Source: Phaeosaccion multiseriatum (taxonomy: Eukaryota > Ochrophyta, other classes). Taken from it: a stretch of 64,000 nucleotides of DNA. The stretch covers positions 1,612,001 to 1,676,000 of the forward strand of contig OZ218950.1 of NCBI GenBank assembly GCA_965112735.1, in the 5' to 3' direction. Under the pieces are notes generated by a model. It ran no database searches. It was not told the DNA's origin and saw nothing but the letters and a program-made list of their open reading frames with translations. Shown one piece after another: positions 21,488 through 33,541 of this stretch. Every line of letters begins with the position of its first letter. The first letter of the stretch is position 1. The translations under genes and the position numbers were made by a program.

Positions 21488-22052
21488 AGCAAGCCAACTA
21501 GGCAGGGCAAGGCAAGCAGGCAGCGAAGTGGGTGGCAGAGTGGCAGCAGCAGCTTACCTCCTACACTAGTCAGTCCCGATAACAAGTAGGATTGATGGAA
21601 TTTGAAAGGCAAATTAGGGATGGACAACTTCTTGCTGCAATTGGGTGGTGGCAGAACAACATGTCAAAATTATTTTTTCTTCTCCTCATCAGTGCTTTCT
21701 TGTTTTGTTCTCTGGATAACGTGTGTATAAACGAGCCATGCAGACACTAAACAAAAAGAAGGGTGGCGAACAAGCCCCGAAGGTCTATCGTATCACCAAC
21801 TGCTGCTGGAAAGTAGGCCCGAGCAGCCCTCCACCCCGCGTGCTTGCTTACATGCTTACTCACTGGGGTAGAGACCGGTGTTACTCCCCGCCCCTCCCAC
21901 AGCCCGACTGGACCCCCAATCAATCCCGCCGGATCTGCTTGCCGCTCGGGCGTCGTCGTTTCGTCCGTCACCACCCCTGACCATGCCGTGTGCGTATCGC
22001 CTGTTGTGCCATCTCCCTCCCCCCCTCCTTCTCCTCCTCCTCCTCCTGCTCC
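21488..22052. other. Convergent intergenic region
   Basis: 3' flanks of the membrane-protein and MAK16 genes. It contains an exact copy of the 16-bp word at 21790-21805; no gene is seen. Confidence 0.6.
21790..21805 (+). repeat. Exact copy of dispersed 16-bp word GTATCACCAACTGCTG
   Basis: This intergenic copy is followed by CTGG. It shows that the word is not restricted to coding sequence. Confidence 0.9.
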
Positions 22053-22604
22053 TCACCAAGCCGTTGAGGTTGCCTGTTGTCTTTCTCCCTCCTCTTCCTC
22101 CTCATACTCCACCTCCACATAGGGGTGCGGGTGGCGCACCTTCTTTGCAGGCTTCTTTTTCTTTGACTTCTTCGGTGGTGCGGTCTTCGCCTTCTTGCTA
22201 CTACTGCTGCTGCCCTCCCCGCCCACCTCGCCCTCCTCTCCACTACTACTACTACTACTCTTCCTCTTCTTCCTTGACGGCTCATCTCCTCCGTCCTCCT
22301 CACTATCGTCGTCATCGTCTTCCTCGCCGTCATCCTCATCATCATCCTCGTCGCTATCCTCCTCCCCTTCTTCTTCACTCCCTGACTCGTCGTCCTCCGC
22401 TCCCCAGTAGCTTGATGCATCTGCCCAGGCCTCTGCTGCCTCCTCAATGTCGGACTCATCTTCGAAGTCACCCTCAACAAACTCAATCTCTCCACTCTCT
22501 ACCTCTTCCTCCTCCTCTTCCTCCTCCTGCTCTTGAGGGTCTTCGTACCCACCCTCCGCCTGAACATGCATCGGAAGCAAGAGAGAACCACACACACACA
22601 TACA

Positions 22605-22647
<43 letters not shown>

Positions 22648-24331
22648 GCACACACGGGCGAACAGAGGGAGGGATAGGACGGACAAGCAAAACATGAACA
22701 AAAGGCAAAAAAGAAGGAGCATATGCGTGAGGGCATGAGAGCAACCAACCACACTGGCCCGACAGCAAGCTCGCAAAGATTTCATCGAAAGCACAACAGG
22801 TTCCCCCACCGCCCCCTATCCCGCACCCTCTCTACCCTCTGCCCTCTCCTCCTCGTCCCTCCCTCCCCTCCCCTGCCCTCCCCTCTCCTGTCCCCTCTTC
22901 TACCTGTCTCACCTGCTCCAGTGCCTTTCCGTACTGAACCTCCGGGAAGTTGTAAATATCACCGTATGTGCCCTTCTTGAGTCGATCCAGAAGCTCAGCC
23001 TCGATGGTCTTCTCCATCTGAGCAGCCTTGAGGGCCTTCTCCTCTCTCCTCCCCTCCCGTACCTCGACCTTCTTGTTGATCGTCACCAGCTTGGGCTTCG
23101 CCTGTTGTTTTTCAAAAGTAGGTTTGATTCATTCAGTTCACGAGAGAGGCAGGGAAAGATTGGGGGTTTTCGGAAACAAAAGGTCCGCGTCAGATAGAGG
23201 GTAAGGCCAGTACGGTGCAATGAATATGAGCGATCCGACAGCAGAAGATGGAAAAGTACCAAAGCACATGGTACGCCAACGGCTACCACCACCCCCCACT
23301 GCCACACATCGCCTCAAAAGCCTCCCTCTGTCCCGTGGGTCCTCGCCTCTCCCTCCCTCCCTCGCCACACAGCGCACCTTGAGTTTTAACTTTCTCATCC
23401 GGATGAGGTATTGGTGAATCTTGGTGAGGCGCTGTTTGTTCTTGTGCTGTTGGAACTTGGGGAAGAACTGAAGCTGTTCCGACACCTGCTCCAATGCTTT
23501 GCTGTACGTGCGAGACAACTTAATCTTCTCCCACAGCTTGTTGGGCTGGTGCGCTCGCTCAATGGTCTTGACGTAGAGGAAGCATTCGCCATCGTGTTCC
23601 CTTGTGTTTGAGTGGGGGGGAGGGGGGGGGTAGCAAGGGTCGTGAGAATGGAGGCGGGAAGGGGGGGGGAGATAACACGTACACGGAGGGAGAATAAAGA
23701 CCCCGTGACTGGAGGACAGAGAGAGGGCAAGGAGATCTCCGCTTGTGAGGAAGGAAGTGGATAGTAGGTTGTATAATCTCCGTTTGCTTCCTGCCTACAC
23801 TTACTTGATTGTTGCATATCTAGAGTTGGCGAGAGGGCAGCTCTGTCTGTTGCACAGGCCAGAGACATTATATTCATTTCGGCAGAATGTCTACAACGGC
23901 AGGATGCGTCATAGGGAGGAAGGAAGGGGGAGAGGGAGGGAGGAGGCGTCAGTTCGATAGCCAGGGGGAGTTGCAAGGAAGCCGCCCAAAGCTCATCGGG
24001 GAGAGATTCAAGGGCCCGCGTGTTCGCTTGGAGAGGACAGACAGTGAAGCGGCCCTTCTAACAGTATACAGTACCCGGCCTTGGCCCCTGAAGCCCTGGT
24101 TCCTCCCTTCTGGGCAGCTGGAAGCCCCGACTTCGGGTCTTTCTCATCCATTGACGGCCCCGTCGCTGCCCTCCTCCTCCCCCGCCCTTCTCCGAAATGC
24201 GGCTGCAGCTCCGCCATACTTCCACACAAACATACACAGACACATACACACACCTGCTCTTTCCCGATCTTTGACTTGAAGGAGCAGAACTGGTGATTGA
24301 TGAGTTGCCATATCATCTCATCTTGCTGCAT
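22053..24331 (-). CDS. MAK16: MAK16 homologue, 60S ribosome biogenesis factor
   Basis: Exons (minus): 24254-24331, 23805-23890, 23378-23600, 22913-23101, 22053-22559; about 360 residues (yeast Mak16 is about 306). The family signature is complete: [20 protein letters not shown] at the start; the Cys-rich block [20 protein letters not shown] and [49 protein letters not shown]; and [20 protein letters not shown] with [16 protein letters not shown]16 acts in the nucleolus in early pre-60S particles with Rpf1 and other factors needed for 27S pre-rRNA processing. The C-terminal 150 residues are highly acidic (Glu/Asp/Ser runs) followed by a Lys-rich nuclear-localisation-like block ([11 protein letters not shown]), as in other eukaryotes but longer. 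It faces the UBE2Q-like gene across 552 bp. Confidence 0.95.
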
Positions 24332-24883
24332 CCTCTTGCGACCACTGCTTCCTCAGCTTTAGCTACACCTTAGAGACTAGAAACTCCCTGCTGACCGGCT
24401 AGCAGAGACCCTCCCCCTGTGAAGCAGCCCAGCAGCCTCTCCTGCAGCACCAAGTCTAGCCCCTCCCCCCCCTGAGCCACCTCCTCCTCCCCCTCTTGCT
24501 GCTGCAGCTGCTGGCGATGACTTGAGTTCGCCTGTACCTTCCTCCACCAGTGGTAGAGATTCCCCTACTTTTTGGAACTATTGACGGCAGGGAAGGGAAG
24601 CTGGGAAAGAGCAAGGGAGCAAAGAGGGTCAAAGAGGGGGTGGTGGAAGCCCCACACCAAAAAGCCTGCCCATATGCCTGCCGATCTGCCCATATGCCTG
24701 AAATCCATATCCCCTCCCCCTCTTCCTCTTTTTCTCTATTTCTCTACTTCAGCTTTCTCTGTAGCAAGACTGCTCCTGCAGCCCCTGCTCGCGGGCGTGA
24801 AGAAGAATCCCTGAAGGTTCCCTCCCCCATAAGGAGGGCGTTTAGTGAGGGTGAAGAGAGCAAGGGAAGCCGGGGGGGGGGGA
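24332..24883. promoter_or_regulatory. Intergenic region between divergent MAK16 and UBE2Q-like genes
   Basis: No gene is recognised. It contains a short tandem of CCTGCCCATATG/CCTGCCGATCTG units at about 24664-24705; the same 12-bp unit recurs inside a coiled-coil gene at 50409-50460. The 24700-24760 stretch is pyrimidine-rich. Confidence 0.45.
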
Positions 24884-26951
24884 ATGTCAACGTCTCCAGC
24901 TGCCCCTCCTGCAGCCAAGGCGGATGATCCTCCCCCCGTGCCCACCCTGCCCGTCCTGGCAGGGAAAGAGAGTGAAGAAAATGCGCTTCGCGCGACGGCT
25001 AAGTCACTCGGCATGCAGCTCGAGTCTTACAAGAAAGACGCGGCGGGAATCATCCTTGCAAAGATTAGGGTCGGAGCAGGAGGAGCAGTGGAGGGAGAGG
25101 CGGCTTCGTCGTTACCCTCCTCCTCCCCTGTAAACCCCCCCTCCGCCGCCACTGTCATCGGCTCCTCATCGTCGTCGTCATCCCTAGGAGGGCATGTCTT
25201 TTACCTGCACAAAAAGGGAGGAGATGTAAAGCGCGGGAACTATTCAATCTCAACCGACGAGGACTTCTTACTCAACAAGCTCTTTGTGGAGAATCTGAGC
25301 GAGATTCTGGAGGGGGCCACGAGCGAGGCTGTGCTCCTCAAAGCCGCCAGGGAGGTGTACTGGTGCATTGTCAATGAGGACGAGGACCAGGATGGGGAAG
25401 ACGATGACGCCGAGTGGGACGGGGAAGAGTACGTGTACGACGATGGAGAAGGCGGTATGATGGGCGAGGCTGTTGGTGCGAGCGGGTCTGGGAGCGGGGA
25501 GGGCGGGGAGGGCGATGCTACCATGGATCACTTCCATGTGGAGAAGGAGGCGACCTGCATCAAAGCGGTGGCCAAAGCGTGTGCAGCAGGGACGGCCAAT
25601 CAGCGCCTTATGCGGGATTTAGGGAGGCTCATGCGGACAGACACACAGAAGATGGGATTTTCCCTGGAGCCCAAGAACGAGGACTGCATGAACATTTGGA
25701 AGGTATTTACTTCTGTATCGCATATTATATGGAATGCTGTGTGCCCTCCCTGACCCACTGAACTGACTCACTCACTGACTCCTCATTCATTCACTCCCAC
25801 ACTGACTCCCTCCCTCCCCCACTGATTCACTCACTCACTCACTCACACACTGACTGCCTCTGCCTCACTCACTCCTCACTCACTCCCTCCCTCTATCTCT
25901 CTCATCCCTTCCCTCCCTCCCTCCCTCCCTCCCTCCCTCACTGTCTCCAAATCTGCACCCTCCCTCTCCCCCTCAATCTCCCACACGCTCCAAAGGTCAA
26001 CCTCTTCGGCTTTGGCGACTGTGCCCTCGCCAAGGACCTTGAGAAGCTCAAAAAGGACAAGGGGCAGGACTTTGTTGAGCTTGAGATGACGTACAAAGCA
26101 GACTACCCTTACTCTCCTCCATTCGTGAGAATCGTGTCACCCCGTATCGCCCCCAAGACAGGATATGTCATCGATGGTGCGCTGTGTATGGAACTGTTGA
26201 CGAAGCAAGGATGGGTAAGTGAGTGATTCATTCGCCTGTCTCTCTCGCTGTCGTCTTTATGGCGGACTCTAGTCTATGTGTGTGACTGAGTGCAGAAGCT
26301 TTGGAAGTCGACCATCGACCATCGAAAGGCTAACACCTCACCCCCGACACCTCTCACACCTCGCACCCTACACTTCACACCCTACACTTCACACCCTGAC
26401 ACCTGACAACTCACGCTTCGCACCTGACACCCGACACCTCACACCCGATACCTCACGCCTCACACACTACACTTCACACCCCATACCTCTTACACCTCAG
26501 GCCTCTCACACCTCACACCCTGACGCCCCACACCCCACACCTGACATCCCATACTTCACACCTCATGCATCTCACGCCTCACACCTGACATCCCATACTT
26601 CACACCTCATGCATCTCACGCCTCACACCTGGCATCCCATACTTCACGCCTGACACCTCACGCCTCATACCCTACACTTCACTCCCCACCCACATCCTGA
26701 CGCCCCATACCCAACACCTCACACTCGACACCGCTCACACCCACCACCCTGCCCACGTCACATCCCGACACCCGATACCTCCCACCTTCCAGACCCCCAC
26801 CAACGACATTGAGAGTGTTATGGTCCAGCTTCGTGCTCAGCTCATCATCGGGCAAGCACGGATTGATTTCTCCACCACCGAACCCTACCGGGAAGCCAGC
26901 TCGGTTTCCGCTTTCAAGCGGGCGGCCGCGTTTCACAAATGGGAAATCTGA
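24884..26951 (+). CDS. UBE2Q-type E2 ubiquitin-conjugating enzyme
   Basis: Exons: 24884-25702, 25996-26214, 26793-26951; about 398 residues. The C-terminal UBC fold is clear: VELEMTYKADYPYSPPFVRI, then VSPRIAPKTGYVIDGALCME with LLTKQGW, where the Cys of GALCMELL is the predicted ubiquitin-accepting residue, then NDIESVMVQLRAQLIIGQAR. The G-A-[IL]-C-M-E-L-L-T-x-Q-G-W block is characteristic of the UBE2Q branch, which lacks the usual HPN tripeptide. The N-terminal 270 residues hold a Pro/Ala-rich leader, a region with LHKKGGDVKRGNYSISTDED, and an acidic insert (EDEDQDGEDDDAEWDGEEY). UBE2Q enzymes take ubiquitin from E1 and pass it on, with some members modifying non-lysine residues. The start is taken as ATG 24884; an in-frame GTG lies upstream. 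Intron 2 is a decayed minisatellite. Confidence 0.92.
26320..26790 (+). repeat. Degenerate CACCTCACACC / CCTGACACC minisatellite in UBE2Q intron 2
   Basis: Roughly 470 bp of 10-12-bp units such as CACCTCACACCC, CCTGACACCT and CATGCATCTCACGCCT, with some longer duplicated blocks (TCACACCTGACATCCCATAC occurs twice near 26580). Confidence 0.85.
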
Positions 26952-27048
26952 TGACCAACTCCTCTTGTACCACTGGCCCCGGACTTGACAAAGCAGCCCG
27001 ACGCCGCCCACCCCCTTGTTTGAATATCCTATCCGTCTCTCTCCCCCC

Positions 27049-27090
<42 letters not shown>

Positions 27091-27682
27091 CTTCTGTCTT
27101 TCTCATCTCACTCTCGCTCTTTTCTTTCTGTTGCTCTTTGACATGACATTGTATATAGTCCATCAGTCAGTCAGTCAGTCCCCCCCCACCCTTCTTTCAT
27201 CTTTGGCTATCTCACCAAATGGAACACAATGTCTATATACACATGCGCAGTAGAGAGAAGCCATTAGAAAATACACCACTTCCTATAATAGAGACTCTCT
27301 TCACGAAAAAACAACCTGTGAAATATCACATAAGATTACGAGATAATTATTATCCTACACCTATCGTACCTAAACCTCTTTCCAACTGTCGACTAGCAGA
27401 GCACCAAGTCCCCATGTGCTGCGGTGCCACAATAGCACGTCCTTGTGATGTGGTGTGCATGAAAGAAAAGAAGGGAAGGCCCTCTCTGCTCTCTCCTTCT
27501 CTCTCTCTCTTTCTATTCTGCGCATACGAATTGATTGCATCAAATCGGAACACCACATCACTCCGCATCCTATCGAATGTTACAGCGCCATCCTAGCATC
27601 ATATGGTAGTCTGTCTGTCTGTCAGTCTCGACCCACCTCACACAACTTTACTTCATACTTAGCGCTCAGAGCTCAGCATAGT
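26952..27682. other. Convergent intergenic region with (CT)n
   Basis: 3' flanks of the UBE2Q-like gene and the DPE-repeat protein gene. It contains a CT tract at 27048-27087 and a (CAGT)n run near 27160. AT content rises between 27230 and 27370. No gene is seen. Confidence 0.6.
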
Positions 27683-29574
27683 TCAAAGCTCCTCTCCGTA
27701 GTCGGCGCCTGCCCCCCCATCCAGCCCCTCGAGCAGCGATGCGTATTGGGGATCCTTCATCATCTCCTCCATGAAAGCCTCCAGGCCCTCGGGGTCCTCC
27801 ATTAGCTTCAGGAACTCCGGGTCTGGGTGGGTGGGTAGGGGGAGAGGGGAGGGGAGGGGGGGCGAGGGGAATACGCTTTAGGTTAGGTAAGGAAGGTGTG
27901 CTTTAAGAGGTTGGTTCTGAAAGGAGCGAGAGACTGGTGACGCTGCTGACACTGATAAATTACGCTCCTTCACTCCCTCACTCAATCACTCGCGCACTCC
28001 CTCCCTCACTCCCTCCCTTACTTATTTACTCATTCACTCCCTCACTCACTCACTCACTCACTCACTCACTCACTCACCCTCCATCATGGCGGTCAAAAAG
28101 TCCATGTCATCCCCTCCCATGCCGCCTCCTGCGCCCAGCCCCCCCATCGCTCCAATCCCCTGTGCCATCATTCCAAAGGTCTCTGACAGCATTGAGGAGG
28201 GGTCCTCTGCGTACTTCTCCACGACTGCCTTGGTGTCAGGATGCATGTCACCATTCTCCTTGATGAGGTCACGGAGAATCTCTTTCATTGCGGCGGGGTT
28301 CTGCGAGAGAAAGCAAAAGGTGAGTGAGTGAGTGAGTGAGTGAGGGAGGGAGGGAGGGAGAGAGTGGGTGCGTGCGTGCGTGCGTGAAGGAGGAAGGAGT
28401 GGGTGAGTAGATGAGGGAGGGAGGGAGGAAGGGAGTGAATGGGTGCGTGTACGTGTGTACGTGTGCGTTGTGTGTGTACGTGTGTGTGTATATATACATA
28501 TGTGTGTGTGTGCGTGTGTGTGTCCGTTTGTGTGAGAGAGCGTGTGTGTATGCATGTGTGTGTGCCAGTGTGTGGTGAGGGAAAGCGAGCAGAGCCATTG
28601 GTCCCTACTACCGTGCTTTCATGAACAAAAAGTAAGTACATACCTTGAGGCCTTCCCTGAACTTGGTCATGTAGGCCACCCAGTTGTCAATGGTGTCGTC
28701 CATCTTCGTCTTATAGTTGGCGGGGTCTTCGATTGCGTTCTGTGCACGAGGGACGGGAGACGGGGGTGAGAGGGGAGAGGGGAGAGGGAGAGAGAGAAGG
28801 GAGAGAGAGAGGGGGGGGGGGGGGAGAGGGAGAGGGTGAGAGAGAGAGACAGGGAGAGAGGCGCAGAGCGAGACGGAGAGAAAGGCCGCGCGTGAAAAAG
28901 AAGGGACTCTTACACAGTAATGGAATGACCAACCAAAGATAGTCTGCGTCTCTTGACCTAGACCTACCTCGAAGGCCGACAGGTCCAGCGCCCCTCTCAG
29001 CTCCGGGGGGATGCTGTTGACAAGCTCCTTCAGCTGCTCCGGGTCCTCAAACATCTTCCTCGATTCGGGGTCCTGGAGCGAAGTCATGATGGTCTCCAGG
29101 ATGTTATCCACTATCTCGGCCATCTCCTCTTCACTCATGCTGCTCACTGCCTGGAGCATCTCCATTATTTGCTGCTCGTCCAGCATGCCTGCTCCGAAAG
29201 GCCCTCCTGCTCCTCCCTCCTCTAGGTCGCCTGACAAAGCAGGAGGAAACACCATGACGAGAAGAGGGAGGTGGAACGAGGGAGGTCGGTCGGGGTGGGC
29301 GGGGGTGGTGGAGAGAGCTTGAATGAGACATAGTACAGTAAGGAGCTGCACAGCACTTGACTCAGCACCACTCCGAACCCTTACCCAGTGTCGCCTGCTT
29401 CAGGAGCGAGTCGAAAGAGCTCCCCTCCATTTCTAAGGATGCAGCTGCTGCCGCCTCCGCAGCTGCAGCGTCCTCCTTCTGTTTCTTCTTTTGCGTCCAT
29501 AGGTTCCCCTGCGCGGCCCCTACCAGCACTCCTAACAGCAGGGTGAGAAGCACCCCCAAGTTTAGGAGATTCAT
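27683..29574 (-). CDS. Secretory-pathway protein with DPE-rich (STI1-like) helical repeats
   Basis: Exons (minus): 29385-29574, 28968-29230, 28644-28739, 28078-28300, 27683-27822; about 303 residues. The N-terminus is a textbook signal peptide (MNLLNLGVLLTLLLGVLVGA, then AQG). After an Ala-rich stretch come acidic, Met-rich amphipathic helices with recurring D-P-E: SLQDPESRKMFEDPEQLKEL, then NPAAMKEILRDLI and DPEFLKLMEDPEGLEAFMEE followed by MMKDPQYASLLEGL. Alternating N/D-P and M-M pairs resemble STI1/Hop-type chaperone-binding modules, so a co-chaperone-like role in the ER or plastid is plausible but unproven. A Gly/Met-rich linker (GAMGGLGAGGGMGGDDM) precedes the last module. The (CACT)n and (CA)n repeats nearby are intronic. 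Gene structure is confident, function is not. Confidence 0.75.
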
Positions 29575-29982
29575 GGCGCTACCGCGGCTACCGCTGCTGC
29601 TGCTGCTGCTGCTGCTGCTTCTTCTCCTCACAACACGCCGACGTCTGCAGTCTCTTCCAGTCAGTGCTCGGCCCCTTGCTTCTGCAGATCTCCGCGCTTC
29701 TTGCTGTGATGGATTGTCTGTGACCGGAAGGATGGGCGGAGGGGAGGTGTTTGCGGTTCAAAAGAAATTAGACCGAAGATTTCGCACGAGACGGCCGAAA
29801 GTGCAAGCAGGGACTCACCTAAGCCCAGTCGCACCTTATCGACGTGAGAAGAGTACAGTTGTAAATGATCTTGTGGCTCCTAATTGCCTGCCTCGTGCCT
29901 CGTGTCGGGGACAGATGGCAGCGTAAGATGAAGCCGGAACCTGAAACTGAAACGGAAACTTTTCCAGCGCCCCCCTTTCGTC
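29575..29982. other. Upstream flank of the DPE-repeat protein gene
   Basis: Starts with a (CTG)n run at 29594-29618 and ends with an AACCTGAAACTGAAACGGAAAC word (29938 onward). No gene is recognised. Confidence 0.5.
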
Positions 29983-30271
29983 GACACGCTATCCGCTATC
30001 CGCTATCGCCGGCGCCAGCCGGTGCGCTATCCGCTATCGCCGGCGCCAGCCGGCGCGCTATCCGCCATCGCCGGCGCCAGCCGGCGCGCTATCCGCCGGC
30101 GCCAGCCGGCACGCTATCCGCTATCGCCGGCGCCAGCCGGCTTTGGGGGGGGGGGGGGGTTGTGGGGGCGTGCTATCCGCTGTCGCCGGCGCCAGCCGGC
30201 GCGCTATCCGCTATCGGCCGGCGGCCGATAGCGCGATAGCGCGCTATCGAGAAAGTGGGCGATAGCGTGTC
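29983..30271. repeat. GC-rich tandem palindromic array bounded by inverted repeats
   Basis: About six copies of a roughly 30-bp unit alternate CGCTATCCGCTATC with the self-complementary core GCCGGCGCC and AGCCGG. The block opens with GACACGCTATC (29983-29993) and closes with its exact reverse complement GATAGCGTGTC (30261-30271). A G-run near 30143-30158 interrupts the array. See findings. Confidence 0.85.
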
Positions 30272-30423
30272 AGGGGTCGACTTTCGGCCCCTGACAAGGT
30301 TCTGAGGCGAGCTGCCAGCCAGCCAGAACCTGGAACCTGGCCCGCTGGCGAGGCTTGGCAGAGCAGCCTTGGTCCTCATCATTGCCTTATTACATGGCTT
30401 TCCCGCCTCAGAACCTTGTCAGG
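30268..30423. repeat. Nested hairpin and 20-bp perfect inverted repeat
   Basis: TGTCAGGGG (30268-30276) pairs with CCCCTGACA (30288-30296). The 20-bp segment 30290-30309 is the perfect reverse complement of CGCCTCAGAACCTTGTCAGG at 30404-30423. The sequence between them is single-copy within this window. Confidence 0.9.
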
Positions 30424-30770
30424 CCGGGGGCCGATTCCTGGACTTGCAGCCAGTTGCTTATCCAACCAGCTACAAGACATACGCATCAAGAAGTAATCTT
30501 ACTGACAAAAACCGTCATGATGTCATTTCCGGCAGCACCTCACTGGCGGGGGGGGGCGGGCTTCTTTTAGGCCGGCTGGCGCCGGTAGCCCGGAGTCGGA
30601 ACAAGGCTCTAACGTACCAATTGCTCACTCTCTGGCTGGAGCAAGGCTGCGCACATGCAATCTCATCTTCACTCACTCAGCAGTCACTAACGCACCCACG
30701 CGCTCACACACACACGCACACGCGCACTCACGTAGACACAGACACAGACACACACACGCACGCATGCACG

Positions 30771-31591
<821 letters not shown>

Positions 31592-33541
31592 ATGCAGGGG
31601 AAGCAGACGCCGCTTGAGACGGAAGAGCAGCCCTTTGCCCACAACAAGCCGATTCTCCTCGACGAAACTGTGCAGCAAGTTTGGTGCGTTGCCGAGAAGC
31701 CCGGCGACCAGCAGCGGCAGCAGAGTCGGCAAGGGCAGCAGCTGCAGGGGTGGGAAGGAATCCAAGTCGCCTCGTGGATCACTAATGCTCGCGATGGCAG
31801 CCATGAGAAGGGCGCCCAGTTCAACGTGTGCTCCGCCTTGCCCAGGCCCGGCCCGCAGTATCGTTCTGCTTTTGCAGGAGGCGGGGGGCCGATGCTGTCA
31901 GCACCGTCGCATCGCCACTCTAAACCAGCAGCAATCGTGAAACCCATAACTCCACCTTCTGGCGCTGGACACAACACGCACCACAAGCAGATGAGCCGCC
32001 GTGTGTCGGGGGGCATGGTCTTGGGTGCAAAGGCTCGTGGCTCGCCGGCAAAGGCGCAGAGCGATGATCTTCTGTTTGATGAGATTAATCGTGGCTTGAC
32101 TGCCGGTGCTACGGCCTCGAATACTTGTGGACCTGGCAGGGCTACTCGAGTGCAAGAGGACGCGGCCACAAGGCGCGGGTTGACCAAGACAACGTCCGAG
32201 TTCGCCCCCAGAAGCAAAAGCATGGGTCTTGAGCCCGACAAGCAGCGACGAAGGCACTCATCAGCATCCACATCATCATCGTCAGCCCCGGTAGGAGGCA
32301 ATCGCCTTGTGCGGAGTATCTTTCGCCGGATGCAACATCAACAACCTTCGAATACCACCGCCACCACCACCACCACCACCACTACCCACAGCAGCAGCCT
32401 CTGCGCGAAGTTATCGTCTCCACCTGGCACACCACCAACTGCCCCGGCCTCGTTGAGCTGTTCTCCCACCATTCCTGAGCGTCCTCTGGACCTGGGCCCG
32501 CCGAACAGTACTGGTGCTGGTGCTGATGTTGGTGCTTCTGCTTCTACACATACGAGTGCTCACGTGCACGGCCCAGGCGCACTGCGCAAACTGGCCGCCA
32601 TCGCAAGTCGACTGCTTCCTTCTGACGGGCGTCGCTCTACACGCGTTGGTAGTACTAATGTGTGGAGTGATGAGAGAGAGCACCGAATAGATCCGGGCGG
32701 CAGGTCGGCAGGAGCTATTGTTGTGGGTCAATTTGTCCGGCACCCCACGCTGGATTGGAGTGGGAGATATGCTAACGGGGGGCAGGACGACGACGATGAG
32801 GACGAGGAGAAGGAGGAAGAAGAGGAGGACGAGGAGGGGGGGGGGCATGAAGAGAGGGAGACGCAGCAGGAGCAGGAGGAAGAGGAGAAGAAGGAGGAGG
32901 AGCAAGTGGAGGAGGACGACAAGGACCAGGAGGGGTTGAAGGAGGAGGGGGTGTATAAAGAGAGGGAGGACGACGAGGAGAAGAAGGTTGCGAAGGACGA
33001 GGAGGAGCAGGAGCAGGAGGAGGAGGAGGAGCAAGCGGAGGAGGACGAGGAGGACGAGGAGGGGTTGAAGAAGGCGGGGATGTTTAAAGAGGGGGAGGAC
33101 GAGGAGAAGAAGGATGTGGAGGAGGAGGAGAAGGAGGAGGAGGAGGAGGAGGAGGAGGAGGAGGAGGAGGAGGAGGAGGAGGAGGAGGAGGAGGAGGAGG
33201 AGGAGGAGGAGGAGGAGGAGGAGGAGGAGGAGGAGGAGGAGGAGGAGGAGGAGGAGGAGGAGGAGGAGGAGGAGGAGGAGGAGGAAGAGGATACGCTAAC
33301 ACCAGGTTGCAAGACCCTGAGTGGTGGCTCCTCTTCCCCCTTGATCGGATTAAAGTTCCCAGCGGCGCGCCCCCCCCGCCGCCTGACCGAAGGCGAAGAA
33401 GGCGACCACTCACACTGGTGCTTCTTAGATCGGTCTGCTGGGGCCCAGTCTCGACCACGCCGACTCAGAAGTTTGACGAGGACTATAGCTAAAGCAGCAG
33501 AACGGAGTTCTCGGAGTGAGTCCCTCGGTGGTCTCACTTAG
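31592..33541 (+). CDS. Hypothetical acidic low-complexity protein
   Basis: A single open frame from ATG 31592 encodes about 649 residues. The first 390 have ordinary composition with basic Ser/Thr-rich patches (DKQRRRHSSASTSSSS, NRLVRSIFRRMQ) and mixed codon use, which argues for real coding sequence; residues such as QPFAHNKPILLDETVQQVWC look structured. A 170-residue Glu-rich block follows, encoded by (GAG)n, in which three degenerate units occur ([33 protein letters not shown]). About 80 residues of mixed composition end the protein (RRLTEGEEGDHSHWCFLDRS). No domain is recognised. It could be a terminal exon of a longer gene. A 25-nt stretch is shared with the coiled-coil gene at 59036. 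Confidence 0.5.
   Translation: MQGKQTPLETEEQPFAHNKPILLDETVQQVWCVAEKPGDQQRQQSRQGQQLQGWEGIQVASWITNARDGSHEKGAQFNVCSALPRPGPQYRSAFAGGGGPMLSAPSHRHSKPAAIVKPITPPSGAGHNTHHKQMSRRVSGGMVLGAKARGSPAKAQSDDLLFDEINRGLTAGATASNTCGPGRATRVQEDAATRRGLTKTTSEFAPRSKSMGLEPDKQRRRHSSASTSSSSAPVGGNRLVRSIFRRMQHQQPSNTTATTTTTTTTHSSSLCAKLSSPPGTPPTAPASLSCSPTIPERPLDLGPPNSTGAGADVGASASTHTSAHVHGPGALRKLAAIASRLLPSDGRRSTRVGSTNVWSDEREHRIDPGGRSAGAIVVGQFVRHPTLDWSGRYANGGQDDDDEDEEKEEEEEDEEGGGHEERETQQEQEEEEKKEEEQVEEDDKDQEGLKEEGVYKEREDDEEKKVAKDEEEQEQEEEEEQAEEDEEDEEGLKKAGMFKEGEDEEKKDVEEEEKEEEEEEEEEEEEEEEEEEEEEEEEEEEEEEEEEEEEEEEEEEEEEEEEEEEEDTLTPGCKTLSGGSSSPLIGLKFPAARPPRRLTEGEEGDHSHWCFLDRSAGAQSRPRRLRSLTRTIAKAAERSSRSESLGGLT
33118..33290 (+). 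repeat. (GAG)n trinucleotide tract, coding poly-Glu
   Basis: About 55 near-perfect GAG codons lie inside the acidic protein gene. The opposite strand is correspondingly open as poly-Pro or poly-Ser and is not considered coding. Confidence 0.95.
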
